64,000 nucleotides of DNA from Gammaproteobacteria bacterium (GTDB lineage Bacteria; Pseudomonadota; Gammaproteobacteria; Steroidobacterales; GCA-2729495), in assembly GCA_024229935.1 (NCBI GenBank), contig JAAERX010000005.1, positions 1 to 64,000 on the forward strand, in the 5' to 3' direction. This document shows positions 43,692 through 52,518 of this stretch, in pieces. The translations under genes were made by a program, and so were the position numbers. The notes beneath the pieces were generated by a model. The model did no database searches and was not told the DNA's origin. It saw nothing but the letters and a program-made list of their open reading frames with translations. Positions within the stretch are counted from its first letter, which is position 1. Every line of letters starts with the position of its first letter.

Positions 43692-43752
43692 ATGCCGTAA
43701 TGCTATCAGGCTACATGGTGCCTGTCGCAAGGATGTACTGTTAGACAAAACT

Positions 43753-44394
43753 TCATCGCACAAAACCTATGACAGAAATAAAATGTGCAACAGACCCAGA
43801 CATCACAAAAAAATGCCAGATACCATGTGCATGTTTAAGCCAGTTAATCTCATCGAGCACATAGAACACAACGCCTGCTGTATAAGCAATACCGCCTGTT
43901 ACCAGCCAGAAGAAGCCTTCCGCCGGTAATAGCTCTCTCAAGCTGTCCAGCTCTATCGCACAGGCCCAACCCATACCCAGAAATATTGTGAGCTGACCTA
44001 TTTTCACCGCCAGACCCGACAAGAACAGTTCAGTGAAAATCCCAATCACCGCAAGTGCCCAGACCAGACTAAAAATGAGAATGCCATTTGCCCCCTGCAG
44101 AGTCATCAACATAAAGGGCGTATACGTACCAACAATAAGTAAATAAATCGCAATGTGATCAAGCAACATAAACATGTGTTTAAGTCGCGGCTCCTGCACG
44201 CTATGGTAGAACGTTGACATGCTATAAAGCAGTATCAGGCTCAGGCCGAAGGTACCAAAGCTAATAATTGCAACTGCTGTTCCAATCTGAACAGCAACAG
44301 TCAGTAAAGAACCCAGAGCAATCAGGGCAAAGGCAGCCCCCACCATACTGGTGATGCTGTTTAGTTTTTCACCGTAATACACCTTACTCTCCAC
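43753..44394 (-). CDS. Hemolysin III / PAQR family membrane protein
   Basis: The 213-residue protein has seven membrane segments and the family marks S-T-F-Y-H-S near residue 60, M-L-L-D-H-I-A-I-Y-L-L-I-V-G-T-Y-T near residue 78, and H-A-H-G-I-W-H-F-F-V near the end, with the conserved Ser, Asp and His residues of this metal-dependent hydrolase-like family. The hemolysin name is historical. It overlaps the end of trmL by 11 bases. Confidence 0.92.
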   Translation of the reverse strand: MESKVYYGEKLNSITSMVGAAFALIALGSLLTVAVQIGTAVAIISFGTFGLSLILLYSMSTFYHSVQEPRLKHMFMLLDHIAIYLLIVGTYTPFMLMTLQGANGILIFSLVWALAVIGIFTELFLSGLAVKIGQLTIFLGMGWACAIELDSLRELLPAEGFFWLVTGGIAYTAGVVFYVLDEINWLKHAHGIWHFFVMSGSVAHFISVIGFVR

Positions 44395-44848
44395 CTGTAA
44401 AGTTCAGCTGACTCCATGCAGCATATACAAGTATGGCTGCAGCATTGGACAAGTTCAGGCTACGATTGTCAGGGCACATGGGAATACGCAGAATCTGTTT
44501 GGCAGGTAAATCATCAAGTACAGTCTGTGGCAAACCACGGGTTTCCGGGCCCAGCAGGAATATATCCCCGGATTGATAGCGTGGCTCACTATATATATGG
44601 GTACCGCGGGTAGAAACCGCAAATACACGCCGCTCAGATAAGCCACCCAGACAATCTGCGAGGCTGTCATGTAGCTGCAGGCTGGCAAATTCATGATAAT
44701 CAAGCCCGGCACGGCGCAATTGCTTGTTATCCAGCTCAAATCCCAGCGGTCGAATAAGATGCAAACGAACGCCAGTATTGGCACATAGCCTGATAATGTT
44801 ACCCGTATTAGGAGGAATTTCCGGTTGATAAAGAATCAGTTCAAACAC
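44384..44848 (-). CDS. trmL: tRNA (cytidine(34)-2'-O)-methyltransferase
   Basis: The 154-residue protein is a minimal SPOUT methyltransferase: Y-Q-P-E-I-P-P-N-T-G-N near the start, L-G-P-E-T-R-G-L-P in the middle, and the knotted C-terminus with R-S-L-N-L-S-N-A-A-A. TrmL methylates the wobble base ribose of two tRNA-Leu species. The length matches E. coli TrmL (157). Confidence 0.96.
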   Translation of the reverse strand: MFELILYQPEIPPNTGNIIRLCANTGVRLHLIRPLGFELDNKQLRRAGLDYHEFASLQLHDSLADCLGGLSERRVFAVSTRGTHIYSEPRYQSGDIFLLGPETRGLPQTVLDDLPAKQILRIPMCPDNRSLNLSNAAAILVYAAWSQLNFTGGE

Positions 44849-44910
44849 GCGGCTATAATCCTGCCCAGTAGAATTGTTCTAGCAACATTTATAGAGACCG
44901 TAATAAAGAT

Positions 44911-45891
44911 ATGTCTTCAGACACACACAGTTTACCTGCTAGCCTGACCACGGAATACTGCGGTCTAAAACTAGATTCACCCATTGTACTGCTATCAGGG
45001 TGCGTAGGTTTTGGTGAGGAATATACCCGGGTGGCAGGTTTCTCCAACCAGGATGCCGGAGCAATAGTATTAAAAGGCACAACCCGCGAAGCCAGGCCAG
45101 GCAACCCACCTCACCGTGTATATGAAACTCCTGCCGGCATGCTCAATGCAATAGGATTACAAAACCCAGGCATGGACAAGGTGGTAAATGATATTCTGCC
45201 CACCCTTGATTTTAGCGAAACTCGTTTTATTGCCAATGTCTGTGGCTCTACTATTGATGACTACGCAATAGTAAGCAAAAAATTTGATGACTCTCCTATT
45301 GATGCCATTGAAATTAATATCTCTTGTCCAAATGTTAAGGAAGGCGGCGTCTCCTTTGGCAATGACCCGGACATGTCCGCAAGGGTAGTAGAAGCCTGCC
45401 GTAAAAATACATCCAAACCTATCATTACCAAGCTGTCACCTAATCAAACTGACATTCAGGAGAACGCCCGTCGCTGTATCGAAGCAGGCAGTGATGGACT
45501 TGCTGTAATAAATACCATGATGGGCATGGCAATCGATACTGAAACCCGTCAACCAATTATAGGCAATATTCAGGGCGGTTTATCCGGACCAGCGATCAAG
45601 CCCATTGCTTTGCTAAAAGTAAAGCAGGTGTACGAGGTTGCCAGTAAACACAATGTACCTATTATTGGTCAGGGTGGTATTACCACTGCCCATGATGCGC
45701 TGGAATTTATTATTGCCGGTGCTACAACCATTGGCATTGGTACGGCATTATTTTATAACCCGCTGATTTGCAAAGAGATAAATGCTGGCATCACCGGCTA
45801 TCTCAACAAGCATAGCTTCAGCAACGTATCTGAACTGGTGGGTAGTATGCACGGCAGTTCTGAGAAACCGGATGAAGCCGAAGCCGGCTAA
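44911..45891 (+). CDS. pyrD: Dihydroorotate dehydrogenase, class 1B type
   Basis: The 326-residue FMN enzyme has the class 1 active-site cysteine (C139 in I-N-I-S-C-P-N-V), T-K-L-S-P-N, N-T-M-M-G-M and the FMN-binding G-G-L-S-G-P-A-I-K-P, followed by I-G-Q-G-G-I. These residues match class 1B (PyrDB), which passes electrons to NAD through a separate PyrK flavin/iron-sulfur subunit. No pyrK lies nearby. Most gammaproteobacteria use the membrane-bound class 2 enzyme instead, so this may be an additional or replacement enzyme. A related dihydropyrimidine dehydrogenase subunit is less likely. Confidence 0.85.
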   Translation: MSSDTHSLPASLTTEYCGLKLDSPIVLLSGCVGFGEEYTRVAGFSNQDAGAIVLKGTTREARPGNPPHRVYETPAGMLNAIGLQNPGMDKVVNDILPTLDFSETRFIANVCGSTIDDYAIVSKKFDDSPIDAIEINISCPNVKEGGVSFGNDPDMSARVVEACRKNTSKPIITKLSPNQTDIQENARRCIEAGSDGLAVINTMMGMAIDTETRQPIIGNIQGGLSGPAIKPIALLKVKQVYEVASKHNVPIIGQGGITTAHDALEFIIAGATTIGIGTALFYNPLICKEINAGITGYLNKHSFSNVSELVGSMHGSSEKPDEAEAG

Positions 45892-45936
45892 CATTCAATA
45901 ACACACACTATATAAATTTGATTTAAGGAAACACAC

Positions 45937-46419
45937 ATGAGCCAGCAATGGGATACAGCGCCCGAGATGCAGATCGACATGGACAAAAACTACAGCATCA
46001 GCATAGAAACTGAAAAGGGCATTTTGGAAATTGAACTTTTTACCAAAGATGCACCAGTGACCGTCAACAACTTTGTGTTTTTGGCTCGTGAAGGATTTTA
46101 TGACGGCGTCAGTTTTCACCGCGTCATTCCCAACTTCATGATTCAGGGCGGCGATCCAACGGGTACCGGAGCAGGCGGGCCGGGCTATCGTTTTGCTGAT
46201 GAATTTGACGGTAACCCTAACCGACATGAAACCGGTTCATTATCTATGGCTAATGCCGGTCCTGCCACTAATGGCAGCCAGTTTTTTATCTGTCATGGCC
46301 CACAGCCACATCTGGATGGCAAGCACACCGTGTTTGGCAAAATCACCAGTGATCAGTCTGCCGTAGACTCAATTACACAAGGCGACAAGATGATTAAGGT
46401 AACCATTAACGAAAGCTAA
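45937..46419 (+). CDS. ppiB: Peptidyl-prolyl cis-trans isomerase, cyclophilin type
   Basis: The 160-residue protein lacks a signal peptide and has the cyclophilin core: [14 protein letters not shown] near residue 65, a catalytic arginine in this block, and N-G-S-Q-F-F-I near residue 110. It speeds proline isomerisation in the cytoplasm. AAGGAA lies just before ATG 45937. It begins 45 bases after pyrD. Confidence 0.94.
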   Translation: MSQQWDTAPEMQIDMDKNYSISIETEKGILEIELFTKDAPVTVNNFVFLAREGFYDGVSFHRVIPNFMIQGGDPTGTGAGGPGYRFADEFDGNPNRHETGSLSMANAGPATNGSQFFICHGPQPHLDGKHTVFGKITSDQSAVDSITQGDKMIKVTINES

Positions 46420-46429
46420 TTATTAATAG

Positions 46430-46455
46430 TGGCCCGTGCTTTGACAGGCGGGCCA
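46430..46455. terminator. Possible bidirectional terminator between ppiB and ntrC
   Basis: GGCCCG (46431-46436) and CGGGCC (46449-46454) form a GC-rich stem, extended by T46430-A46455, between two convergent genes. There is no T-run on either side, so efficiency is uncertain. Confidence 0.45.
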
Positions 46456-46479
46456 TTGGCTTAACTGCCTGGCCCACGA

Positions 46480-47898
46480 CTAGCCCTCTATACCCAACTC
46501 TTTGAGTTTACGACTAAGTGTATTACGCCCCCAGCCCAATAGTTTGGCTGCTTCCTGTTTACGGCCACAGGCATGATTCAGCGCGGCGCTAATCAAGGCC
46601 TTTTCAAATTCAGGTTGTGCCAGCTCCAGCAAGGGAACAGCATTATTGCTTTCCAGGGTAGTAGCAGCCCATAACCCCAAAGTGACAGGCCACTCACAGT
46701 TATGGTCATCATTATTTAATAACCCACCAAACTCTTCCTGAACATCATCAACCCTGATTTCATTACCTGGGGCAGTAACAGTAAGCCGACGCGCCACATT
46801 TATGAGTTGCCGTACATTGCCTGGCCAGTTAAATCGCTGTAACAGCTTGAGCGCATCTGGAGCCAGCTCTTTAGACACCACACCCAGTTCTTCACTGGCT
46901 GCAGTCAAATAGTGCTGCAGTAATGCCGGTATATCTTCAGTTCGGTCCCTTAAGGGTGGCGCAGCAATATGCATCACATTAAGACGGTGAAATAAATCTT
47001 CACGAAAACGACCCTCTGTAACGGCCTTATTCAGATCCTGATTTGTTGCTGCCACAATTCGTACATCAACTTTAATGGCATCCTGACCACCAACCCTAAA
47101 AAACTCACCTTCTGCCAGCACACGCAATAACCGGGTTTGCAAATCAACCGACATATCACCAATTTCATCAAGAAACAGGGTGCCGCCATCAGCCTGCTCA
47201 AACCGGCCTATATGCCGGCGTTCAGCGCCAGTAAATGCACCGCGTTCATGACCGAATAACTCAGATTCAAGTAGCTCTGCTGCTATAGCCGTTGTGTTCA
47301 GGGCGATGAAGGCCTGTTGTACTCTTGGGCTGTTTTCATGCAAGGCTCTGGCAATTAGCTCTTTACCTGTACCTGACTCACCGGTAATCAATACCGTCAT
47401 GCTGGAGCGTGATAACCGGCCTATAGTTCGAAACACTTCCTGCATTGCAGGAGCCTGCCCCACCATGCCAGACAGGGTTGTATCCCTTGCTGTAACTTCT
47501 GTTGCTTCAGCCCCATTCGTGCGGGCAGCACGTCGCACAAGTGACACGGCCTCATCTATATCAAATGGTTTTGGCAGGTATTCAAAAGCACCTGACTGAT
47601 ATGCAGCTACTGCGCTATCCAGATCTGTATGCGCTGTAATAACAATTATGGGCAGTGATGCATCAAGAGACTCAATCTTGCGTGCAAATTCCAGGCCATC
47701 CATACCGGGCATGCGTATATCAGTAATTAATACGTCAGGCTTGTCATGCTCCAAATCTTCCAAGTTGTTCAGTGCATCTGATGGCGCACTAAAACCACGT
47801 ACATGCATAGCAGCGCCCGTCAAAGCCTTTTCAAGCACCCAGCGTACAGAATCATCATCATCAACAACCCATACATTAATAGCTTTTTTAGTATGCAT
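46480..47898 (-). CDS. ntrC: Nitrogen regulation response regulator NtrC
   Basis: The 472-residue protein has a receiver domain (phosphoacceptor D60 in L-I-T-D-I-R-M-P-G), a sigma-54 AAA+ domain with Walker A G-E-S-G-T-G-K-E and the sigma-54 contact loop G-A-F-T-G-A, and a C-terminal Fis-type helix-turn-helix ([13 protein letters not shown]). When phosphorylated by NtrB it activates sigma-54 promoters such as the one upstream of glnA at 51340-51356. It follows ntrB by two bases. Confidence 0.97.
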   Translation of the reverse strand: MHTKKAINVWVVDDDDSVRWVLEKALTGAAMHVRGFSAPSDALNNLEDLEHDKPDVLITDIRMPGMDGLEFARKIESLDASLPIIVITAHTDLDSAVAAYQSGAFEYLPKPFDIDEAVSLVRRAARTNGAEATEVTARDTTLSGMVGQAPAMQEVFRTIGRLSRSSMTVLITGESGTGKELIARALHENSPRVQQAFIALNTTAIAAELLESELFGHERGAFTGAERRHIGRFEQADGGTLFLDEIGDMSVDLQTRLLRVLAEGEFFRVGGQDAIKVDVRIVAATNQDLNKAVTEGRFREDLFHRLNVMHIAAPPLRDRTEDIPALLQHYLTAASEELGVVSKELAPDALKLLQRFNWPGNVRQLINVARRLTVTAPGNEIRVDDVQEEFGGLLNNDDHNCEWPVTLGLWAATTLESNNAVPLLELAQPEFEKALISAALNHACGRKQEAAKLLGWGRNTLSRKLKELGIEG

Positions 47899-47900
47899 TT

Positions 47901-49004
47901 TTAACGTCTGTTGCCTGTAGTTTTTTCAATTTCTTCAATGGGCAACAGCACTGTAAAGACGGTATACCCAGGTGCTGAATCATATTCAATCAAGCCACCA
48001 TGCCGATTAACCAGGTCCTGTGCCAGTGGCAAACCAAGTCCTGTACCTGTATCCCGGCTGGTCACCAGAGGGTAAAACAGTGTGTCAGCAATATCCTCTG
48101 AAACACCGGGTCCGTTATCCTGCACTTCTATACAGGCAACCAGCTTATGCTTTGCCTTATTTAGAATAGTGTTGGTAAGTACACGAGTACGTAAAATAAT
48201 CTGACCATGGCCCTCTATTGCCTGAGCTGCATTACGTACCAGATTAAGCAGCGCTTGGGTCATCTGGTCCCGGTCTAGAGCCAAATCAGGCAGGCTTGGA
48301 TCGTAATCCCGGCGTATGTGCACATTTGCAGACTCACTCTCAATAATAGTTGAAATATGCTCAAGTACTTCATGCACATTAATTATCATGGTGCTGGGCT
48401 GACTACCGGGCCCAAGTAAGCCATCCATTAAACAGGCCAACCGGTCTGCCTCACGAATAATGACCTGGGTATATTCCCGTTGGTCAATATTATTCAGTTC
48501 GCGCTCAAGCAATTGTGCCGCACCTCTTAATCCCCCAAGCGGATTACGGATTTCATGTGCCAATTGCTGCAACATGCGTCGGCTGACACCATGCTGTGCC
48601 ACAAGCGTATTTTCCCGATCAAGGTGGTTTCGTTGGGTTATATCAAACAACTCAAGCAACAGTGCATTTGACTGACCCTTTTCATTTTGTTCACTATCCA
48701 GAGGTGTGGCACGTACTGCCAGTTCACGGTCACTACTGTCACGCTGTGGTGCAGGCACACAAAGCGCATGGCCAAAACTCTGCCGCTCCTGTACTGCCCG
48801 GATGCACAACTCATCTATCTCTGCAAAACCCGGCAAGCTATTAATTAAGCGTGTACCCACAACACGTCGGGCACTAATGCCAAGCACATCCTCAGCTGCA
48901 GCATTCATATACGTTACGACGCCCTCCAAATCAAGAAGGACGACACAGGTTGTAAGTTCATTAAGCAGCTTATCCGTCACTTTACCCTCAAGTGAGGCGA
49001 CCAT
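47901..49004 (-). CDS. ntrB: Nitrogen regulation sensor histidine kinase NtrB
   Basis: The 367-residue protein has an N-terminal PAS domain (V-V-L-L-D-L-E-G-V-V-T-Y-M-N), the phosphoacceptor region H-E-I-R-N-P-L-G-G, and the ATP-binding N-box (L-N-L-V-R-N-A-A-Q-A) and G-box (G-T-G-L-G-L-P). ATG 49004 is used because the open frame upstream lies over the DUF4124 gene and no other start codon occurs in the 38-base gap. It phosphorylates NtrC when nitrogen is scarce, controlled by PII protein. Confidence 0.95.
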   Translation of the reverse strand: MVASLEGKVTDKLLNELTTCVVLLDLEGVVTYMNAAAEDVLGISARRVVGTRLINSLPGFAEIDELCIRAVQERQSFGHALCVPAPQRDSSDRELAVRATPLDSEQNEKGQSNALLLELFDITQRNHLDRENTLVAQHGVSRRMLQQLAHEIRNPLGGLRGAAQLLERELNNIDQREYTQVIIREADRLACLMDGLLGPGSQPSTMIINVHEVLEHISTIIESESANVHIRRDYDPSLPDLALDRDQMTQALLNLVRNAAQAIEGHGQIILRTRVLTNTILNKAKHKLVACIEVQDNGPGVSEDIADTLFYPLVTSRDTGTGLGLPLAQDLVNRHGGLIEYDSAPGYTVFTVLLPIEEIEKTTGNRR

Positions 49005-49042
49005 TGAATCAGTCGTATCAGTTATTGCAGATGGGTTGTTAC

Positions 49043-49621
49043 TTAAAAATTCGGGCCTTGGTTGATGATTGAACCGGGACGCCTGTTCACTGAAGTCTGA
49101 TGATAAAAGAACGTCACCGGACTCGCTTTGATCAGAACGTTGCCCTTCTTGTCTTGTACTTCGGCCTGAAGCTGATGCTTGCCCCGATAGACATCCGATA
49201 GCCGCAGGCTGGTGGCTCTTGGTGGAAGGTCTGCTAATAACTGTCCGTCCATATACAGACGAATGCTGTGCCCCGCCTTGAGTCCCGGCTGCAAGTTTAA
49301 GCTTACGGTCACTTTGCCCCCAGTATTCCAAATAGATTCCTCCTGACCCGGCTTTGTTATTGCCATTATCTGATAGCCAAGATCTGCTTCAGCATTTACA
49401 TCTGCTTCAGTATTTACGCCTTTATCTGTAGGCGTCGATGCTGCTGTTGGCAAACTAAATGTCTGTACTGGATGTATTTCAACCTCTACAGCACCTGCTT
49501 TGGGCACATCAGAGTAGTGCGTCTGACCATCAGCATCTTCCCATTTGTAGATATCTTCCGCGAGGGAAGGCACGACGAGAATAAAGCCAAGCAAACCCAA
49601 GAAAGGAATTCGTCTATTCAT
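49043..49621 (-). CDS. Exported DUF4124-domain protein
   Basis: The 192-residue protein has a signal peptide (M-N-R-R-I-P-F then a hydrophobic core) and, right after cleavage, the DUF4124 motif D-I-Y-K-W-E-D-A-D-G-Q-T-H-Y-S-D. A beta-rich C-terminal domain follows. The start at 49621 gives a normal signal peptide; 49651 is also open. The gene lies between glnA and ntrB, a position seen in other gammaproteobacteria, but a role in nitrogen control has not been shown. Confidence 0.85.
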   Translation of the reverse strand: MNRRIPFLGLLGFILVVPSLAEDIYKWEDADGQTHYSDVPKAGAVEVEIHPVQTFSLPTAASTPTDKGVNTEADVNAEADLGYQIMAITKPGQEESIWNTGGKVTVSLNLQPGLKAGHSIRLYMDGQLLADLPPRATSLRLSDVYRGKHQLQAEVQDKKGNVLIKASPVTFFYHQTSVNRRPGSIINQGPNF

Positions 49622-49661
49622 ATAAAAAGAGAATACCCTTATATTGTTCAATCAACCAGTA

Positions 49662-49695
49662 CAGGCTCCCGGGTATTATGTCACCCGAGAGCCTG
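49662..49695. terminator. Strong hairpin between glnA and the DUF4124 gene
   Basis: A 13-base-pair inverted repeat (CAGGCTCCCGGGT and ACCCGAGAGCCTG, with one non-Watson-Crick position) closes on an eight-base loop 31 bases downstream of glnA. No T-run follows on the minus strand. It could reduce read-through from glnA into ntrB-ntrC. Confidence 0.6.
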
Positions 49696-49725
49696 CCCGA
49701 TTAGTCTTTACTACGCTGCTACCCC

Positions 49726-51135
49726 TTACAGGCTGTAGTACATATCCAGTTCAACCGGATGGGTGCTCATGCGCAGACGGGTAACTTCTTCCATCTTGAG
49801 CTCAATATAACCATCAATCAGATCATTATTGAATACATCACCAGCCAGCAGAAAATCCCTATCCTGATCCAGTGCTTCGAGCGCCTCATCAAGAGAAGCA
49901 CAAACTGTCTTTAGCGCCTTCTCTTCTTCCGGCGGCAGATCATACAAATCCTTATCCATGGCATCACCAGGGTGAATCTTATTCTGAATGCCATCAAGCC
50001 CCGCCATCAGCATAGCAGCAAATGCAAAATATGGATTAGCTGTGCTGTCAGGGAATCGAACCTCAATACGACGCCCTTTCGGATTTGGAATAAACGGAAT
50101 ACGAATAGAAGCTGAACGATTACGCGCCGAGTAAGCAAGAATACAGGGTGCTTCAAAACCCGGAACCAATCGCTTATAGCTGTTGGTTGAGGAGTTTGTG
50201 AACGCATTCAAAGCGCGTGCATGTTTAATAATACCGCCAATGTAGAACAATGCTGTTTCAGACAAACCACCATAGCCATCACCAATAAAGATATTGTTAC
50301 CTTCTTTCATCAGTGACATATGAACATGCATACCATTACCGTTATCACCAACCAAAGGTTTAGGCATGAACGTGGCGGTTTTGCCATAGGCGTGCGCCAC
50401 ATTCTGAATAACATATTTTAGGTTCAGCACTTCATCAGCTTTCTTGACCATGGAGTTGAAAGCGACACCAATCTCACACTGTCCTGCCGTAGCAACTTCA
50501 TGATGATGCACTTCGGTCACCTGCCCCATTTCTTCCAGGGCGAGACACATAGCAGAACGAATATCATGCAGTGAATCAACTGGCGGTACGGGGAAATACC
50601 CGCCTTTCAGGCCAGGGCGATGACCAATATTGCCGTCCTCATGTGTCGCATCCGTATTCCAGGCACCTTCGCCAGAATCGACTTCATACATACAGCCATT
50701 CACAGCATCTTTAAAGCGCACATCATCAAATACGAAGAATTCATTTTCAGGGCCAAAATAAGCAGTATCAGCAATACCTGTTGTATTGAGGTACTCCTCA
50801 GCACGTTGCGCTGTAGACCTTGGGCAACGGTTGTAACCCTGCATAGTCGCAGGCTCAACAACAGTGCAACGAATATTAACGGTAGTGTCTTCAGTGAATA
50901 CATCAACAAGCGCTGTTGCCGGATCCGGCATCAGAATCATGTCAGACTCATTAATTCCCTTCCAGCCTGCAACTGAAGAGCCATCAAACATCTTGCCATC
51001 TTCAAAAAAACCTTCATCGATTTCACGAGCAGGGACAGTTACATGCTGTTCCTTACCCTTCGTATCTACAAAGCGCAGATCTACAAATTTGACCTCATGG
51101 TCTTTTAGCAGGCTGATTACGTCAGCGGGTGTCAT
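49726..51135 (-). CDS. glnA: Glutamine synthetase type I
   Basis: The 469-residue enzyme matches the E. coli length. Visible marks are F-D-G-S-S near residue 52, G-P-E-N-E-F-F-V-F for metal binding, N-G-N-G-M-H-V-H, the nucleotide-site K-P-L-V-G-D, and the adenylylation tyrosine in D-L-Y-D-L-P-P-E-E near residue 398. ATG 51135 has GGAGG close upstream; the open frame to 51264 is not part of the enzyme. It makes glutamine from glutamate and ammonia. Expression is probably from the sigma-54/NtrC promoter region 51340-51466. Confidence 0.97.
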   Translation of the reverse strand: MTPADVISLLKDHEVKFVDLRFVDTKGKEQHVTVPAREIDEGFFEDGKMFDGSSVAGWKGINESDMILMPDPATALVDVFTEDTTVNIRCTVVEPATMQGYNRCPRSTAQRAEEYLNTTGIADTAYFGPENEFFVFDDVRFKDAVNGCMYEVDSGEGAWNTDATHEDGNIGHRPGLKGGYFPVPPVDSLHDIRSAMCLALEEMGQVTEVHHHEVATAGQCEIGVAFNSMVKKADEVLNLKYVIQNVAHAYGKTATFMPKPLVGDNGNGMHVHMSLMKEGNNIFIGDGYGGLSETALFYIGGIIKHARALNAFTNSSTNSYKRLVPGFEAPCILAYSARNRSASIRIPFIPNPKGRRIEVRFPDSTANPYFAFAAMLMAGLDGIQNKIHPGDAMDKDLYDLPPEEEKALKTVCASLDEALEALDQDRDFLLAGDVFNNDLIDGYIELKMEEVTRLRMSTHPVELDMYYSL

Positions 51136-51339
51136 CACACATCCTCCAGTGATTGCTCCAACAAATCGATATCCAGCCACCACGGAGCCATGCGGAAGCC
51201 GAACAAAACCGTGCCGGCTATGCCGACGTTGCCGTATCCTTGGATAACCGTTTGCTATAGCCAATATGAGAGGCCATCACGGTCTCGCCAACATTTCCCT
51301 CTGTCAGCGTTAAATTCCCAGGCACGGAGTTATTTGTAT

Positions 51340-51356
51340 TGCACGAACCGTGCCAA
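51340..51356 (-). promoter_or_regulatory. Sigma-54 promoter of glnA
   Basis: On the minus strand the sequence TTGGCACGGTTCGTGCA matches the -24/-12 consensus (TTGGCACG, four bases, TTGCA) with one mismatch (GTGCA for TTGCA). The GG and GC pairs are ten bases apart, as required. Transcription would start near 51329, leaving a leader of about 190 bases before glnA. Confidence 0.85.
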
Positions 51357-51418
51357 CACTGGGCAAATCGTAAGTGCTTGTTTATTAAGCCGATCTTCTT
51401 AGTAACTAATGAATCGGT

Positions 51419-51435
51419 GGCACCATTGTAGAGCA
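51419..51435 (-). promoter_or_regulatory. NtrC-type binding site, promoter-proximal
   Basis: GGCACCA-TTG-TAGAGCA matches the NtrC palindrome TGCACCA-N3-TGGTGCA at 11 of 14 arm positions. It is centred about 98 bases upstream of the predicted glnA start, similar to E. coli glnA. Confidence 0.6.
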
Positions 51436-51449
51436 ATGCGGTCCGCTTG

Positions 51450-51466
51450 TGCACTTTTAGAGTGCA
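51450..51466 (-). promoter_or_regulatory. NtrC-type binding site, promoter-distal
   Basis: TGCACTTTTAGAGTGCA has a perfect TGCAC/GTGCA palindrome with the NtrC spacing. Its centre is 31 bases from that of the other site, about three helical turns, as between the two strong enhancer sites of E. coli glnA. Confidence 0.7.
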
Positions 51467-51612
51467 TTTTTCTGATTTTGGGGTTTTCAGGTATAAATTC
51501 TGAAGCAATCTTTCAGATCAATTTCATGCAACCTGAACGCTTTTCCTCATTTATACTTGCGGCCGGTAGCAGGGACCAGCAGAACCTCCTATATATAAGG
51601 GATAATTAACAC

Positions 51613-52518
51613 GTGACTTTTCAGGATCTCATCCTCAACTTACAAGGCTTCTGGGCAGAACAAGGCTGTGTTGTGCTTCAGCCTTATGATGCCGCTATGG
51701 GTGCCGGTACTTTTCATCCAGCCACCTTCCTGCGCTCTATCGGCCCTGAACCCTGGAATGCTGCATATGTTCAGCCCAGTCGACGACCTACAGATGGCCG
51801 CTATGGTGATAACCCATTCCGGCTACAGCATTACTACCAGTTTCAAGTCGCACTAAAACCATCACCCGATAATATTCAGGATCTGTATCTGGAATCACTG
51901 CGTTCATTGGGCATAGATACACTTATACATGACATTCGTTTTGTTGAAGATAACTGGGAATCCCCCACACTGGGTGCCTGGGGGCTTGGCTGGGAGGTCT
52001 GGCTAAATGGCATGGAAGTGACACAGTTCACTTACTTTCAACAAGCGGGTGGCCTTGACTGCAAACCTGTAACAGGTGAAATAACCTACGGCCTCGAACG
52101 CATTGCAATGTATCTACAGGATGTCAAAAGCGTATTTGACCTTTTATGGGCTGAAGGACCACATGGACCTGTCACCTATGGTGATGTATTCCATCAAAAT
52201 GAAGTGGAGATGTCGAAGTACAACTTTGAGCATGCCAGTACACGAGTTTTATTTGAACGTTTTGATGAGGCCGAAACACAATGTCTGGCACTTATAGAAA
52301 ATCAACTGCCATTACCTGCTTATGACTTTGTACTGGATGCATCACATACTTTTAACCTGCTGGATGCACGCAAAGCAATTTCTGTATCCGAGCGTCAACG
52401 CTATATCTTGCGCGTCCGCACACTTGCCCGTGCGGTAGCAGAGGCATATTTCGAAACCCGTAAAACGCTGGGCTTTCCTTTATTAAAGAATACAACTAAG
52501 GAAAGGCTACCTGAATGA
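51613..52518 (+). CDS. glyQ: Glycine-tRNA ligase alpha subunit
   Basis: The 301-residue subunit begins [13 protein letters not shown] and contains [14 protein letters not shown] and the [12 protein letters not shown] motif of the bacterial alpha2-beta2 enzyme. It holds the catalytic site that charges tRNA-Gly. The start is GTG 51613. glyS overlaps its end by four bases. Confidence 0.97.
   Translation: MTFQDLILNLQGFWAEQGCVVLQPYDAAMGAGTFHPATFLRSIGPEPWNAAYVQPSRRPTDGRYGDNPFRLQHYYQFQVALKPSPDNIQDLYLESLRSLGIDTLIHDIRFVEDNWESPTLGAWGLGWEVWLNGMEVTQFTYFQQAGGLDCKPVTGEITYGLERIAMYLQDVKSVFDLLWAEGPHGPVTYGDVFHQNEVEMSKYNFEHASTRVLFERFDEAETQCLALIENQLPLPAYDFVLDASHTFNLLDARKAISVSERQRYILRVRTLARAVAEAYFETRKTLGFPLLKNTTKERLPE

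Larger units (their letters stand above)
51136..51612. promoter_or_regulatory. Divergent glnA / glyQ control region
   Basis: This 477-base gap holds the sigma-54 promoter and two NtrC-type sites for glnA (listed separately) and the upstream region of glyQ, which starts with GTG at 51613 shortly after a TAAGGG stretch. No gene is supported here on either strand; the open frames extending in from both sides look like random translation. Confidence 0.75.

Noticed and set aside
49005-49331. Upstream extension of ntrB
   Set aside because: The extension overlaps the DUF4124 gene in another frame and has no sensor-kinase character; the PAS domain begins after the Met at 49004.
51136-51264. Upstream extension of glnA
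   Set aside because: The protein matches glutamine synthetase exactly from the Met at 51135, which has a strong GGAGG site.
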